A stretch of 56,561 nt of DNA from Pseudomonadota bacterium (GTDB taxonomy: Bacteria; Myxococcota_A; Polyangia; Polyangiales; Polyangiaceae): NCBI GenBank assembly GCA_023432025.1, contig JAEYVE010000201.1:1-56561 (forward strand). The letters run 5' to 3'. Positions 1-8,578 of the stretch are shown piece by piece. Both the position numbers and the translations under genes were made by a program. The first letter of the stretch is position 1. Every line of letters begins with the position of its first letter. Below the pieces are notes generated by a model. It saw only the letters and a list, made by a program, of their open reading frames with translations, was not told the origin of the DNA and did not search any database.

Positions 1-1326
1 CTGCACGGCGCCATGCTCGGCGCGTTCGTGTCGCTCGACTTGTTCCTGTTCTTCGTGTTCTGGGAGCTGATGCTCGTGCCGATGCTGCTCCTCATCGGCG
101 TGTGGGGCGGAGTCGAGCGCATCAAGGCCGCCTACAAGTTCTTCATCTACACGATGGTGGGCAGCATGATGATGCTCGCCGCCATCCTGTACCTGGTGTG
201 GACGCACAAGGAGCTCGCGGGCTACCTGACGTTCGACTACCTGGCGCTCAGTAAGGTCACTCTGCCGAAGACGGCCGCCTGGCTCTGCTTCGCCGGCTTC
301 GCGCTCGCGTTCCTCATCAAGGTGCCCATGTGGCCTTTCCACACGTGGCTCCCGGACGCGCACGTCCAGGCGCCGACGGGTGGCTCCATCATTCTGGCCG
401 CGGTGCTGCTGAAGCTCGGTACCTACGGGTACATCCGCTTCTGCATGGGCCTGTTCGCGGGCCCGGCGGGGCTCGCCGCCACCACGCTCGCTGGCGTAGC
501 CATCGGGCTCGGCATTTTCTACGGCGCGCTCATCGCCTGGAAGCAGGACGACGTGAAGCGCTTGGTCGCCTACTCGTCGGTGGCGCACATGGGCTTCGTC
601 ATGCTGGGCGTCTTCGGCGCGACGCAGGCGGGCCTCGAGGGCGCCATCTTGCAGATGATCAACCACGGCGTGTCCACCGGCGCGCTCTTCCTCTTGGTGG
701 GCGTCATCTACGACCGTCGCCACACCCGGCTCGTGCGTGAGTTTGGCGGCCTCGCCAAGGTCATGCCGGTCTACACCGCGCTCTTCCTCATCGTCACGAT
801 GTCGAGCATTGGTGTACCGGGCACCAACGGCTTCGTGGGCGAGTTCATGATCATCATGGGCACCTTCGTGTCCGGCAACCTGGGCTCGTTCGGCCACGTG
901 CAGGGCATTTTGGCTGCGGCCGGCGTGATTCTGGCGGCGGTTTACATGCTGGGCGTCGTGCAAAAGGTCTTCTTCGGCAAGCTCACGAATCCGAAGAACG
1001 CGCACCTGCCCGACGTGAACGTCCGCGAGAGCGTGGCGCTGGCTCCGCTCATCGCGCTCGTCTTCGTGATTGGCTTCTTCCCTGCCCTGTTCTTGGACAG
1101 AATGACCGAGAGCGTGTCGTCGGTTTTGGAGCGCTACACGGAGGGACGCCGCGACTTTGCGCAACTCGAGGACTCCAGCCCCGCGGCGCTTCGTCCGCGT
1201 CGTGGCGGACCGCTCGAACGCGGCTACCCGACGAACCCGAACGAGGCTCCCGCGGAGACAGGTGACGAGGGCACCGTTGCCGCGCTGGGCGACAAGGGCG
1301 CCGCCGCGAACGGAGACGCACAATGA
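1..1326 (+). CDS. nuoM: NADH-quinone oxidoreductase subunit M (5' partial)
   Basis: Membrane-arm antiporter-like subunit of respiratory complex I, which couples NADH:quinone electron transfer to proton pumping. The reading frame is already open at base 1 and reads into family sequence (LHGAMLGAF), so the true start lies before the window and the ATG at base 13 is internal. The key family residues are visible: the Glu of FWELMLVPM (codon at 64) and the Lys of LIKVPMWPFHTWLPDAH, matching the functional Glu and Lys of E. coli NuoM. Multiple hydrophobic helices follow. The last 65-75 residues form a hydrophilic Pro/Gly/Ala-rich tail beyond the usual NuoM end, which is unusual. The stop overlaps the nuoN start as ATGA (1323-1326), indicating translational coupling in a nuo operon. 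Confidence 0.96.
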   Translation: MHGAMLGAFVSLDLFLFFVFWELMLVPMLLLIGVWGGVERIKAAYKFFIYTMVGSMMMLAAILYLVWTHKELAGYLTFDYLALSKVTLPKTAAWLCFAGFALAFLIKVPMWPFHTWLPDAHVQAPTGGSIILAAVLLKLGTYGYIRFCMGLFAGPAGLAATTLAGVAIGLGIFYGALIAWKQDDVKRLVAYSSVAHMGFVMLGVFGATQAGLEGAILQMINHGVSTGALFLLVGVIYDRRHTRLVREFGGLAKVMPVYTALFLIVTMSSIGVPGTNGFVGEFMIIMGTFVSGNLGSFGHVQGILAAAGVILAAVYMLGVVQKVFFGKLTNPKNAHLPDVNVRESVALAPLIALVFVIGFFPALFLDRMTESVSSVLERYTEGRRDFAQLEDSSPAALRPRRGGPLERGYPTNPNEAPAETGDEGTVAALGDKGAAANGDAQ

Positions 1327-2864
1327 ACAACGTCTTTTTGGGTCTCTCTCCGCTCCTGGCGGTCGGCTTCGGCGGCCTCCTCATCATGCTCGCGGAAGCG
1401 TTCGGCAAGCCGGCGCACGCAGACGCAAAGAGCGGCGCCGGCGTCGTCGTCGACGCTGGTGCGGGACGCGGAGCCGAGCTCGCGCTCGGCTCGGCCGTCG
1501 TGCTCTTCGCGGGTGCCATCTTCAGCCTGGCGGTGTGGATGGTGGGTCCGGAAAACCTGACCGGACTCGATGCGGTCGAGCCGTACCTCATCATCGACCG
1601 CTTCAGCGTGTTCTTCAGCTTCGTCGTGTGCCTGGGCGGAGGCCTGGTGTCTCTGCTCGCCGGCGGCTACCTACCGGAGCACAAGATCGACCGTGGCGAG
1701 TTCTTCCCGCTGGTGATCTTCTCGACGGTCGGTGCTCAAGCGTTGGCGGCTTCGGGCGACGTGCTGAGCCTCTTCGTTTCGCTCGAAACGATGTCGCTCG
1801 GCGTGTACGCCATGATCGGCTTGCGCCGTGGAAGCCCGCGTTCCACGGAGGCAGCGCTCAAGTACTTCTTGCTCGGCAGCTTCGCGGCGGCGCTCCTGCT
1901 GTTCGGCACGGCGCTACTCTACGGCGCAACGGGCCACACGGACCTCGCCGGCATCGGGCAGGCCATTCGCGGTCTCGAGGGTCAAGCCCTGGAGGCTCAA
2001 GCGGCGCTCGTGCTCGTGGCGGTGGTGCTCATCGTGGTGGGCCTCGCGTTCAAGGTGAGCGCGGTGCCGTTCCACATGTGGGCCCCCGACGCTTACGAGG
2101 GCGCCCCGACGCCGGCGACCGGCTACATGGCGGTCGCCGTGAAGAGCGCGGCGTTCGCCGTTCTCGTGCGCGTGCTGCTCGTCGCCTTCGGCGACGAGCG
2201 CCTCTCCAGCTGGGGCACTGGCTGGCCGCCCGTGGTGGCGACGCTCGCCGTGCTCAGCATGTTCGTGGCGAACTTCATCGCGGGGCGCCAGGAGTCGGTC
2301 AAGCGCATGCTCGCTTACTCGTCCATTTCGCACGCAGGCTATGTCCTGATTGGCGTGGTGGCGGCGACCCGCACGCCCGAGGCGCAGGGGAGCGTGCTCT
2401 TCTACCTCCTCACCTACAGCGTCTCGACCATCGGCGCCTTCGGCGCGCTCATCTTGGCGGGCCGCTTCGGCAAAGAGGCAGTCAGCTACGAGGACCTCGC
2501 GGGGCTCGGGCGACGTCACCCAGCCCCGGCGCTGGCGTTTTCGTTCTTTTTGCTCTCGCTGGCGGGCGTGCCGCCCACCGCAGGGTTCTTCGGCAAGCTC
2601 TTCGTGTTCAAGGCTGCGATTGACGGAGGGCTCTATTGGCTCGCCGTGCTCGGCCTCATCAACAGCGTGATTGGCGCCTATTACTACCTGAAGGTGCTGG
2701 TTTACATGTACATGCGCGAGCCCAAGCCGGGCGCGCCCATCGCCGAGCCGATGCGTTCGGGGTACGTGGCGGCCGCCCTCATCATCGCTGCGGCCTTCGT
2801 GCTGGGTCTGGGCCTCTTGCCGAACACTTCGCTCGGCATGGCGGTGGCGGCGGTCATTCGCTGA
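1323..2864 (+). CDS. nuoN: NADH-quinone oxidoreductase subunit N
   Basis: Antiporter-like membrane subunit of complex I, 513 residues, the normal length for NuoN. It is almost entirely hydrophobic helices and carries the family motif around the conserved Lys (LAFKVSAVPFHMWAPDAY), followed by EGAPTPATG. A polar insert near residues 30-50 (GAGVVVDAGAG) separates the first two helices. The ATG overlaps the nuoM stop by four bases. As in many bacteria nuoN is the last nuo gene; a GC-rich stem-loop follows at 2887-2919 and the next gene is convergent. Confidence 0.97.
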   Translation: MNNVFLGLSPLLAVGFGGLLIMLAEAFGKPAHADAKSGAGVVVDAGAGRGAELALGSAVVLFAGAIFSLAVWMVGPENLTGLDAVEPYLIIDRFSVFFSFVVCLGGGLVSLLAGGYLPEHKIDRGEFFPLVIFSTVGAQALAASGDVLSLFVSLETMSLGVYAMIGLRRGSPRSTEAALKYFLLGSFAAALLLFGTALLYGATGHTDLAGIGQAIRGLEGQALEAQAALVLVAVVLIVVGLAFKVSAVPFHMWAPDAYEGAPTPATGYMAVAVKSAAFAVLVRVLLVAFGDERLSSWGTGWPPVVATLAVLSMFVANFIAGRQESVKRMLAYSSISHAGYVLIGVVAATRTPEAQGSVLFYLLTYSVSTIGAFGALILAGRFGKEAVSYEDLAGLGRRHPAPALAFSFFLLSLAGVPPTAGFFGKLFVFKAAIDGGLYWLAVLGLINSVIGAYYYLKVLVYMYMREPKPGAPIAEPMRSGYVAAALIIAAAFVLGLGLLPNTSLGMAVAAVIR

Positions 2865-2886
2865 GCTCGGCCATCCGACGCACAGG

Positions 2887-2919
2887 TTGCCCGGAGACGC
2901 TGAAAGCGGCTCCGGGCAA
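2887..2919. terminator. stem-loop between convergent genes
   Basis: Arms TTGCCCGGAG (2887-2896) and CTCCGGGCAA (2910-2919) pair perfectly. Inside them CGCT (2898-2901) and AGCG (2905-2908) extend the stem around a GAA loop. It lies between the end of nuoN and the convergent lipoprotein gene, so it may stop transcription from both sides. There is no T-run, so intrinsic termination is only suggested. Confidence 0.5.
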
Positions 2920-2938
2920 TCGTGCATTTGGCGGAAGC

Positions 2939-3499
2939 TCAGCGCTCCACGTCGAACGCCAGCGTCGCGTCGGCGCGTCCAATGACGAACGGCGCGTAGC
3001 GAAGCACGAGCGCTCCGGCGTTCTCGGGCACTTCGAAGGTTACGAAGCCGCGCGTGGTTTCGCTCTCCTTGATGCGCTTGGCGGGCAGAGAAGGCAGACA
3101 GCCGGCCAGTGTGGCGGGGTACTCGTTGCCTTCCGCGTCCACGAGCGTGGCGTGCAGCGGATTGGACGGGACCTCGTGCTTGCTCGTGCCGGCCATTTCG
3201 AGCTCGACTCCGAGTTTGAGGTGTCCTTTTTGCGGCGCGAAATGAGGCTCGACTTCGCACGCCCTCACGGCGACCACGCGCATGCGATAGTCGTCGCTTT
3301 TGGCCCAAGCGCCCGGAGCGGCTCGCTCCTGGGGAAGCGCGAGGCGATCGGGTGGACGCTCTGGATCGAAGGGAGAGCTCACGTCCGACACGCTGCCGGA
3401 CGGCGAGGTGGACGACGGGGAAGCGTCGTCCGATTCACTTCGCTGTTTGCAGCCGAGGAGAGTGAGGCCGACGAGAACGGCGAAGCTCGCGCGCGTCAT
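2939..3499 (-). CDS. putative lipoprotein, DUF4352-like Ig fold (paralog A)
   Basis: A 186-residue exported protein of unknown function. The start is the ATG at 3499, giving an n-region MTRASF, a hydrophobic core and the lipobox LTLLGC, so it should be lipid-anchored. A Ser/Pro/Asp-rich linker precedes a beta-rich domain whose pattern resembles DUF4352/TRF2-like proteins (L-D-x-x-G-N-x-Y near the middle, then E-T-x-R-G-F-V-T-F-E-V-P). Two domain cysteines (VRACE and AGCLP) are conserved in the adjacent paralog and could form a disulfide. The start overlaps the stop of the upstream paralog as ATGA (3496-3499), so the two are probably co-translated. The family assignment is by pattern only. Confidence 0.75.
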   Translation of the reverse strand: MTRASFAVLVGLTLLGCKQRSESDDASPSSTSPSGSVSDVSSPFDPERPPDRLALPQERAAPGAWAKSDDYRMRVVAVRACEVEPHFAPQKGHLKLGVELEMAGTSKHEVPSNPLHATLVDAEGNEYPATLAGCLPSLPAKRIKESETTRGFVTFEVPENAGALVLRYAPFVIGRADATLAFDVER

Positions 3500-4035
3500 G
3501 GTGCGGTCAGCGGGAGCTCGATGCGGGTTCGGGGCTCTGCCTCTCCCGCCAGGCGAGGCGCATAAACGATGGTTTGGGTGGCGTTCGTCGCGGTGGCCAC
3601 CAGGGGGCGCGGGAACGTCACGAAGCCGCGCGTGCTTTCGCCGACGCCGAGTGGGGGACCAGCGAGAACGGGCTCGCAACCCGAAGGAATGGCTCGATAG
3701 GATTTTCCGTTTCCATCCAGGAGCGAGGCGTAAAAGAAGCTCGCGGGGACTCCGCCCGCATGCCACCCCGTCAGCTCCAGCTCCACGCCCAAAAGCGGTG
3801 GGGCGGCGGGTTCCGTGGTGCTCGTGCAGGCGCGGGTCCCCACCACTTGGAGAGTGAGGGGCTGTCCGTCCGCGGGCTTCGTTCGGCTTTGGTCGGACAA
3901 GGTCCAGCCGCCGTCACACCCCGCGAGGGCGAGGAGAACAGCGCCGAACGACGGCAGTACGGTGACACGCGCAAACGCCGCGGAGGCTCGCGGTGCTTCG
4001 GCGGATTCTGCACGGACGGGGCGACGAGCGTTCAC
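3496..4035 (-). CDS. putative lipoprotein, DUF4352-like Ig fold (paralog B)
   Basis: Second member of a tandem lipoprotein pair. The lipobox is LLALAGC, followed by a single beta domain with the same landmarks as the downstream gene: VGTRACT, LGVELEL, SLLDGNGKSY, SGCEPVL, ESTRGFVTF. I place the start at GTG 4035. The frame is open up to an ATG at 4128, but that ATG overlaps the divergent gene starting at 4127, and the shorter form leaves about 90 bp for divergent promoters. The n-region before the hydrophobic core is long (about 28 residues) either way, so the start is uncertain. Function unknown; likely envelope-located and acting with its partner. Confidence 0.65.
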   Translation of the reverse strand: MNARRPVRAESAEAPRASAAFARVTVLPSFGAVLLALAGCDGGWTLSDQSRTKPADGQPLTLQVVGTRACTSTTEPAAPPLLGVELELTGWHAGGVPASFFYASLLDGNGKSYRAIPSGCEPVLAGPPLGVGESTRGFVTFPRPLVATATNATQTIVYAPRLAGEAEPRTRIELPLTAP

Positions 4036-4126
4036 GCCCAAGTGTTCTACAGCAAAAGCGCTGGCACGACAGCCATCGGCAGGGCTCGTGACGCGTCGTG
4101 CGGCCCGCGCTATCAGTCGTCTCCTC

Positions 4127-5086
4127 ATGCGCGACAGCCGCCGTCATTGCTCGCCAGCCAGACTCGCTGCCTCGTTTCTTCTCGCGTTCGTCGCGCTCGG
4201 TTGCAAGAGCGAGAGCGCGTCGCCTTCCGGTGGTCCCAGTGCGGCGGCTTCGGGCCCCGCCACGGCGCCCTCCCCGAGCGTGGCTCCGAAAGGCACGTCG
4301 TCTCCCGGCCCCGTCGCAACGGGCATTCCCCTGGCGCCTGCGCAAATCGCGGAGCGCGTCAATCCAAAGAACCGTCCAGCGTACAGCGGGCCAACGGGCA
4401 GCGTGCGTGGGCGAATCACCGTGAGCGGGGATCCCCCTGTCGTGCTGGATGCGGCTCTCGAGCAAATCCCCGACAACTGTCCGGACGCACGCGAAACTTT
4501 CCGCTACGCGTTTCGGGAGGGCTCGAACCGAAGTCTCGCTGACGCGCTCGTCGCCGTGACGGGATACGACGGCTACGTTCCGGCGCGCGGGGACGCGGTG
4601 ACGGTCGATGCAAGAGGGTGCGCGTGGAGCGCACGCACCGTTGCGCTCACGTTCGGGCAACGCATCGAGGTCGTGTCCAAAGACGGCGCTTATGTCCCGG
4701 AGTTACTCGGGCAGCCGACGGTCGCTCAAATTTTCGCGACGAAGGGCAGTGGCCCCGTCTCGCTGACGCCGATGAAGCCAGGCGAGTACCTCCTCGTCGA
4801 CAGCGTGCGGCTCTTCAACGCGGCGCACGTCTACGTCTTGGGTTTCTCGACGTTCGACGTGACCGGTCTCGATGGTCGCTACGAAATCCCCGGGCTTCCG
4901 CCGGGCAAGGCGAAGCTGTCTGCGCTCTTGCCGTTCACCGGAGGTGTTGCGGAAAAGGAAATTCTCGTCGAAGCGGACAAGACCCAGGAGATCGATCTCA
5001 CCATCGCGTTCGATCGCAAAGCGTTCGACGCGAAGTCTGCCGGGAAGGCCGACAAGGGCCCTTCCGAAACACCGAAGAAGAACTGA
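4127..5086 (+). CDS. putative lipoprotein with carboxypeptidase-regulatory-like domain
   Basis: A 319-residue exported lipoprotein. The ATG at 4127 gives a basic n-region (MRDSRRH), hydrophobic core and lipobox FVALGC (the next residues are KSES), followed by a Ser/Pro/Ala linker. The body has two beta regions. The first (GSVRGRITVSGDPPVV) reads as a cupredoxin-like or transthyretin-like sheet with Cys pairs (PDNC, ARGC). The second (TGLDGRYEIPGLPPGKAKL) is a typical carboxypeptidase regulatory-like segment (G-x-Y-x-I-x-x-L-P-P-G). It ends in a Lys-rich tail. No copper-site pattern is obvious. It is divergent from the paired lipoproteins and convergent with the TPR gene. Function not recognised. 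Confidence 0.75.
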   Translation: MRDSRRHCSPARLAASFLLAFVALGCKSESASPSGGPSAAASGPATAPSPSVAPKGTSSPGPVATGIPLAPAQIAERVNPKNRPAYSGPTGSVRGRITVSGDPPVVLDAALEQIPDNCPDARETFRYAFREGSNRSLADALVAVTGYDGYVPARGDAVTVDARGCAWSARTVALTFGQRIEVVSKDGAYVPELLGQPTVAQIFATKGSGPVSLTPMKPGEYLLVDSVRLFNAAHVYVLGFSTFDVTGLDGRYEIPGLPPGKAKLSALLPFTGGVAEKEILVEADKTQEIDLTIAFDRKAFDAKSAGKADKGPSETPKKN

Positions 5087-5113
5087 CGCAGGACGCGCTC
5101 CGTCGTCGCTTTA

Positions 5114-6202
5114 CTACGGTGCGCGGGCTCGAACCCTTTCGAGCAACGGATCGCTCGACGGAGCCACCGGGTGGGCAGCCCGCCAAGCGCGGGCCGCTTC
5201 GGCGCCCGAGCGATGCTCGAGGAGCTCACCGAACAAGAGCACGGCGAGGGGCAAGAGTGACTCTGCCGGGGCGGAGACGGGTTGCGCGAGGACAGCGTTT
5301 AGACGCTCGAACTGGGCTGTACGCTCGAGCGCTACCAAGAGCGCGATGCGTGCGTCGCCGTCTTCCGGAGACGCCGCGAGAACGAGGTCCGCTTGCTCGA
5401 CCGCGAGCGTCGGCGTGCCGAGGGCAATCGCGCGCAGCGCCAGCTCGGAGCCCGACACTCCGAGCACGATCGCTCGCTTTCGGGCGAGGTCGAGATCTTC
5501 GTCCATCAGCGCAAGGTCCAACGCAGCGTGACCTCGTGCGGCGAGCTGCGAGTCGCCTTCGGGGTCGAGCGCTTCGATGGCGAGCTGCGCGCGGAACACG
5601 TCGCCGTTCTGTCGCGCCAGCTCGCGCTGCTCCTCTTGCACGATCCGCGCGTTGGGGTAGCGCGCCGCCAGCGCGTTCATGTAGCGGCTCGCCTCGGCCG
5701 AGCGACCGAGCGCGCGGAGGGCGCCGACGACGAGCAGACTGGCGCCGATCAAGCGAGGATCCCGCTGGACTGCGGCCCGGCCGTCATCCAGCGCGTCCTC
5801 GAATCGCCCTTGGACGAGGGCACAACGACCGCGCAGCGTGAGCACGACCGCGCCGTCGTTGCCGGTGTCCATGGCTCGGTCGAACGCCTCTTCTGCGTCG
5901 TCGCGCTTTTGGGCGCAGCGCAGCGCGCCGATGTGGGCCCAAATGGAGCCGCTCTCGGGATCGGCGCTGGCTGCTTCCAGGTACGCCGACTCGGCGTCGT
6001 CCAGCTGGCCACGCCCTTCGAAGCTCGCTGCTCGCGCGTACCAAGCGTAGGCGGCCACCGGAATGTACCGTCCCTGCCAACGCTCACCGCGCTCGGCGCG
6101 CTCCACCACGGGTGCGCCGAAGCGAGCGCAGCCCGAGACGACGAGCAGGAGCAGAACCCCAGCGGGCACGCGGCAAAGCTGGACGGCGCGAAGGTTCGTC
6201 AC
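5114..6202 (-). CDS. TPR-repeat lipoprotein
   Basis: A 362-residue protein starting at GTG 6202, whose first bases overlap the hisC stop as GTGA. The N-terminus has a hydrophobic core and lipobox LLLVVSGC, so it is probably an outer-membrane or periplasmic lipoprotein. The rest is alpha-helical with TPR-type helix pairs (AAYAWYARAASFEGRGQLDDAE, then further pairs at about 34-residue spacing to near residue 200); the later half keeps helical character with poorer consensus. TPR proteins act as binding scaffolds, so no enzymatic role is expected. It is the last gene of a three-gene coupled unit with hisC and the protease-like gene at 7296, although no functional tie to histidine synthesis is evident. 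Confidence 0.8.
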   Translation of the reverse strand: MTNLRAVQLCRVPAGVLLLLVVSGCARFGAPVVERAERGERWQGRYIPVAAYAWYARAASFEGRGQLDDAESAYLEAASADPESGSIWAHIGALRCAQKRDDAEEAFDRAMDTGNDGAVVLTLRGRCALVQGRFEDALDDGRAAVQRDPRLIGASLLVVGALRALGRSAEASRYMNALAARYPNARIVQEEQRELARQNGDVFRAQLAIEALDPEGDSQLAARGHAALDLALMDEDLDLARKRAIVLGVSGSELALRAIALGTPTLAVEQADLVLAASPEDGDARIALLVALERTAQFERLNAVLAQPVSAPAESLLPLAVLLFGELLEHRSGAEAARAWRAAHPVAPSSDPLLERVRARAP

Positions 6203-7299
6203 CCGAGGCTCGTGAGGCAGTCACGGAACGTTTCGAGGAAGCGGTCATTGTCCGCCCCAGTGCCGATGGTGACGCGCAAGCAATGCGCCAAGCGACCTCC
6301 GCGGCCATGAAAGCTGCGGATGAGCACGCCGCGTTGGGCGAGGCCCTCGTAGAGCTTGCCCGCGTCCGCCTCGGTTTCGAACCACAAGAAGTTGGCTTGG
6401 CTCGGCGCGACGCGGATCCCGGGGAGCTGTGCGAGCTCTGAGGCAACGCGTCCACGCTCCGCCACGACGGTGCGGCACGTCGACGCAATTTCTTCCGAGA
6501 GCTCCGTCAGCGCGAGCTGCGCCAAGGCTTGGGATGGCGTCGGAACGTTGTAAGGCAGACGGGCCTTGTCGAGCTCGCGAACCAGCGCGGGGCGGCCCAA
6601 GAGCCACCCCACCCGCAGGGCCGCGAAGCCGATTTTCGAAAGCGTGCGTAAAATGGCCACGTTCTCGTAGCGCTCGAGGAGCGCTAGCTGGTCGCGATCC
6701 GAATAGTCGACGTACGCCTCGTCGACGACGACGAGCGCGCGGCCAGCGCGCTCGATGATGCGCGACAAGCGACCAGGATCCGCCATGGTGCTGGTCGGGT
6801 TGTTCGGGCTCGCGATGAACAGGAGGCTCGGCTCCGCCATGTCGATACCTCGGAGCACGGCTTCTTCGTCGAGGTCCCAGCTCCGGTCGAGGGGCACTTC
6901 GATGACGCGTTGGCCGCGGACGCGCGCGCTCATGCGGTACATCACGAAGCTCGGGGTGGTCGTCAAAATGGTGGGCTCTTGCCCCTTCGGTTTGGCGAGG
7001 GCGGTGAGAAGCAGCGTGATCACCTCGTCGCTGCCCACGCCGACGAGCACTTGGTCCGTTTGGACGCGGCAACGCGCGGCGATGCTTTCGCGGAGGCTGC
7101 CGATGGTGGCGTCCGGGTAGCGCTCCCAAGCGACCGCGCTCGCGACCTCGGCCAGGCGAGCCTTTGCTCTCTCGCTCAGGAGCGCCGGGGCCTCGTTCGC
7201 GTCGAGTCGCAGGTCGAAATGGCCCAAGACGGGCAAGTAGGGCTGGAGCTCCGAGAGCTCGGGGCGAAGCAGGGTGGTCGGATCGAACGTCTTGGTCAC
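6199..7299 (-). CDS. hisC: histidinol-phosphate aminotransferase
   Basis: PLP-dependent class I/II aminotransferase, 366 residues, converting imidazole-acetol phosphate and glutamate to histidinol phosphate in histidine synthesis. Visible motifs: the N-terminal L-D-A-N-E near residues 32-36, GVGSDE at 87-92, SPNNPTS at 164-170, the PLP-ring Asp in VVDEAYVDY (D193) and the Schiff-base Lys in TLSKIGFAALRVG (K222). The start is GTG 7299, overlapping the stop of the upstream gene (GTGA). No other his gene is nearby, so this copy stands apart from a his operon. Related aminotransferases for other amino acids are possible, but the length and N-terminal LDANE-type motif favour HisC. Confidence 0.9.
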   Translation of the reverse strand: MTKTFDPTTLLRPELSELQPYLPVLGHFDLRLDANEAPALLSERAKARLAEVASAVAWERYPDATIGSLRESIAARCRVQTDQVLVGVGSDEVITLLLTALAKPKGQEPTILTTTPSFVMYRMSARVRGQRVIEVPLDRSWDLDEEAVLRGIDMAEPSLLFIASPNNPTSTMADPGRLSRIIERAGRALVVVDEAYVDYSDRDQLALLERYENVAILRTLSKIGFAALRVGWLLGRPALVRELDKARLPYNVPTPSQALAQLALTELSEEIASTCRTVVAERGRVASELAQLPGIRVAPSQANFLWFETEADAGKLYEGLAQRGVLIRSFHGRGGRLAHCLRVTIGTGADNDRFLETFRDCLTSLG

Positions 7300-8507
7300 G
7301 GGTCTTCGAAGCTTTCAGTTTGCGGTGCGCTTGGCAACTCGGGGCCGGAAAGCCAGGCGATCTCGCGCGCGGTTTCTGGCCCCACGGTGAGCTCTGCGAG
7401 GTGGATGGGCGGCGCTTCCGAGTGCGGCGACAGGGGCCTGCCCCGCGCCATCACTTCTGCGCCGCTTTGGGGGTAAAGCGGCGCAAGGCGAGGGTCGGCG
7501 TACCCCGAAGGGAATGTGGCAAGCCCGTCGGGGCCGTACTTGTCGCTCGCGCCGCGCGTGTGCATCAGCTCGTGCGCGGCCACGAAGAGCGCAAAGTCGA
7601 CGCTGTCAGGAGCGAGCTCCACCTCCACGACGCCGATGGAGCCGCCGTCGAGGCTCAACCCCTCCACCGATTCGAGCGTGGAGAGCGCTGGCCGCCGAGC
7701 GTGCACGTAGATGCGGACGTCGAAGTCACTCGCGTTCAGCTGGGCGATGGAGTCCGCGCTCGTCGCAAAACGCCACAGGTCGAAGTTGAAGCGCGCGAGA
7801 GAAACGAGCGACGAGCTTTCCAACTTCGGCGCGGCGAGCTGCGGCGCGATGGGACCCACCACGGAAAAGCGAAACGGCACGGTGGAGGCGGGCAAATACT
7901 TTGCTGCTTCCTCGCGCAGGCGCTCTTCCAAAGCCGGCACGCGCTCTCGAAACGCCTCGAGGGCGCTCGGATCCACGCTTTCGCCGGCGGGGGTCAAGAG
8001 CACCAAGGCCACTCGTGTCGGCTCTCGCCAATCGATACGCCGGCTCCGCCAAACGCGGAGACCGTAGAGTGACACGGCCAAGAGGAGCAGTCCCCAGACC
8101 AGGAGACGAGCGCGGTAGCGCCGCTTCTTGCTCTGAGCTCGAGCGGTGCAGCTGGCGCACGAGGGAGCGGCGACGTTGAGCGCGCGCGTTTCGCAAACGA
8201 TGCACAGGGGCGAGCCGCACGATGAGCAGCTAGAGCGAGCGTCGAACCTGAGGTGCTCCGAGCAGGACGAGGGCATGTCCGAACGAGGCGGAGCGACATG
8301 GGCGGCGGCGCCCAACTCGGTGAGGCGCGTGACGAGGCGCGCCGCCTCCGAGTCGTCCGCGGCGCACGGCAGCGTGAACGGCGCGCGCGAGAGGAGAGCG
8401 CGCGCGTCGGAAAGAGGCAGCTCGAGCGCGCGCGCCACTTCCTTGGCTGCTTCGTAGCTCTCTCGGGGCGCGCTCGGGACGCGCTCGACGCGGATGCGCG
8501 CGGGCAT
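7296..8507 (-). CDS. L7/L12-like domain, Cys-rich segment and snapalysin-like metalloprotease motif
   Basis: A 403-residue multi-part protein I do not recognise as a described family. Residues about 1-73 read like the ribosomal L7/L12 C-terminal fold (E-A-x-K-E-V-A, D-A-x-x-L-L-S-R-A-P-F-T-L, then a helix ending T-E-L-G-A-A-A-H-V). Residues 82-120 hold spaced Cys/His (C82, H85, C94, C97, C102, C105, C117, C120), a likely zinc-binding B-box-like segment. A basic stretch leads into one membrane helix (about 135-150). The C-terminal domain has AHELMHTRGASD (311-322), an HExxHxxGxxD site as in snapalysin-type metzincins, and a possible Met-turn EVMARG (351-356). It heads the operon with hisC and the TPR lipoprotein. 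A zinc protease whose catalytic domain is exported and whose N-terminus is cytoplasmic is the simplest reading, but this is inferred. Confidence 0.7.
   Translation of the reverse strand: MPARIRVERVPSAPRESYEAAKEVARALELPLSDARALLSRAPFTLPCAADDSEAARLVTRLTELGAAAHVAPPRSDMPSSCSEHLRFDARSSCSSCGSPLCIVCETRALNVAAPSCASCTARAQSKKRRYRARLLVWGLLLLAVSLYGLRVWRSRRIDWREPTRVALVLLTPAGESVDPSALEAFRERVPALEERLREEAAKYLPASTVPFRFSVVGPIAPQLAAPKLESSSLVSLARFNFDLWRFATSADSIAQLNASDFDVRIYVHARRPALSTLESVEGLSLDGGSIGVVEVELAPDSVDFALFVAAHELMHTRGASDKYGPDGLATFPSGYADPRLAPLYPQSGAEVMARGRPLSPHSEAPPIHLAELTVGPETAREIAWLSGPELPSAPQTESFEDP
7458..7485. repeat. perfect 11-bp inverted repeat inside a coding region
   Basis: Arms TGCGCCGCTTT (7458-7468) and AAAGCGGCGCA (7475-7485) pair perfectly around a 6-base loop. 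It lies within the protease-domain codons just before the EVMARG segment. No T-run follows on either strand, so it is not an obvious terminator. Confidence 0.6.
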
Positions 8508-8578
8508 TTTCGGAGGGTATCCTCGCCGCGGCGCGGGCGCACCGCGGCTGTGCGCGCCTCAGGCCGGGCGGGCGCCGC

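Noticed and set aside
1914..3308. 464-codon minus-strand frame spanning the nuoN 3' end
   Set aside because: Overlaps two supported genes and has composition typical of a shadow frame.
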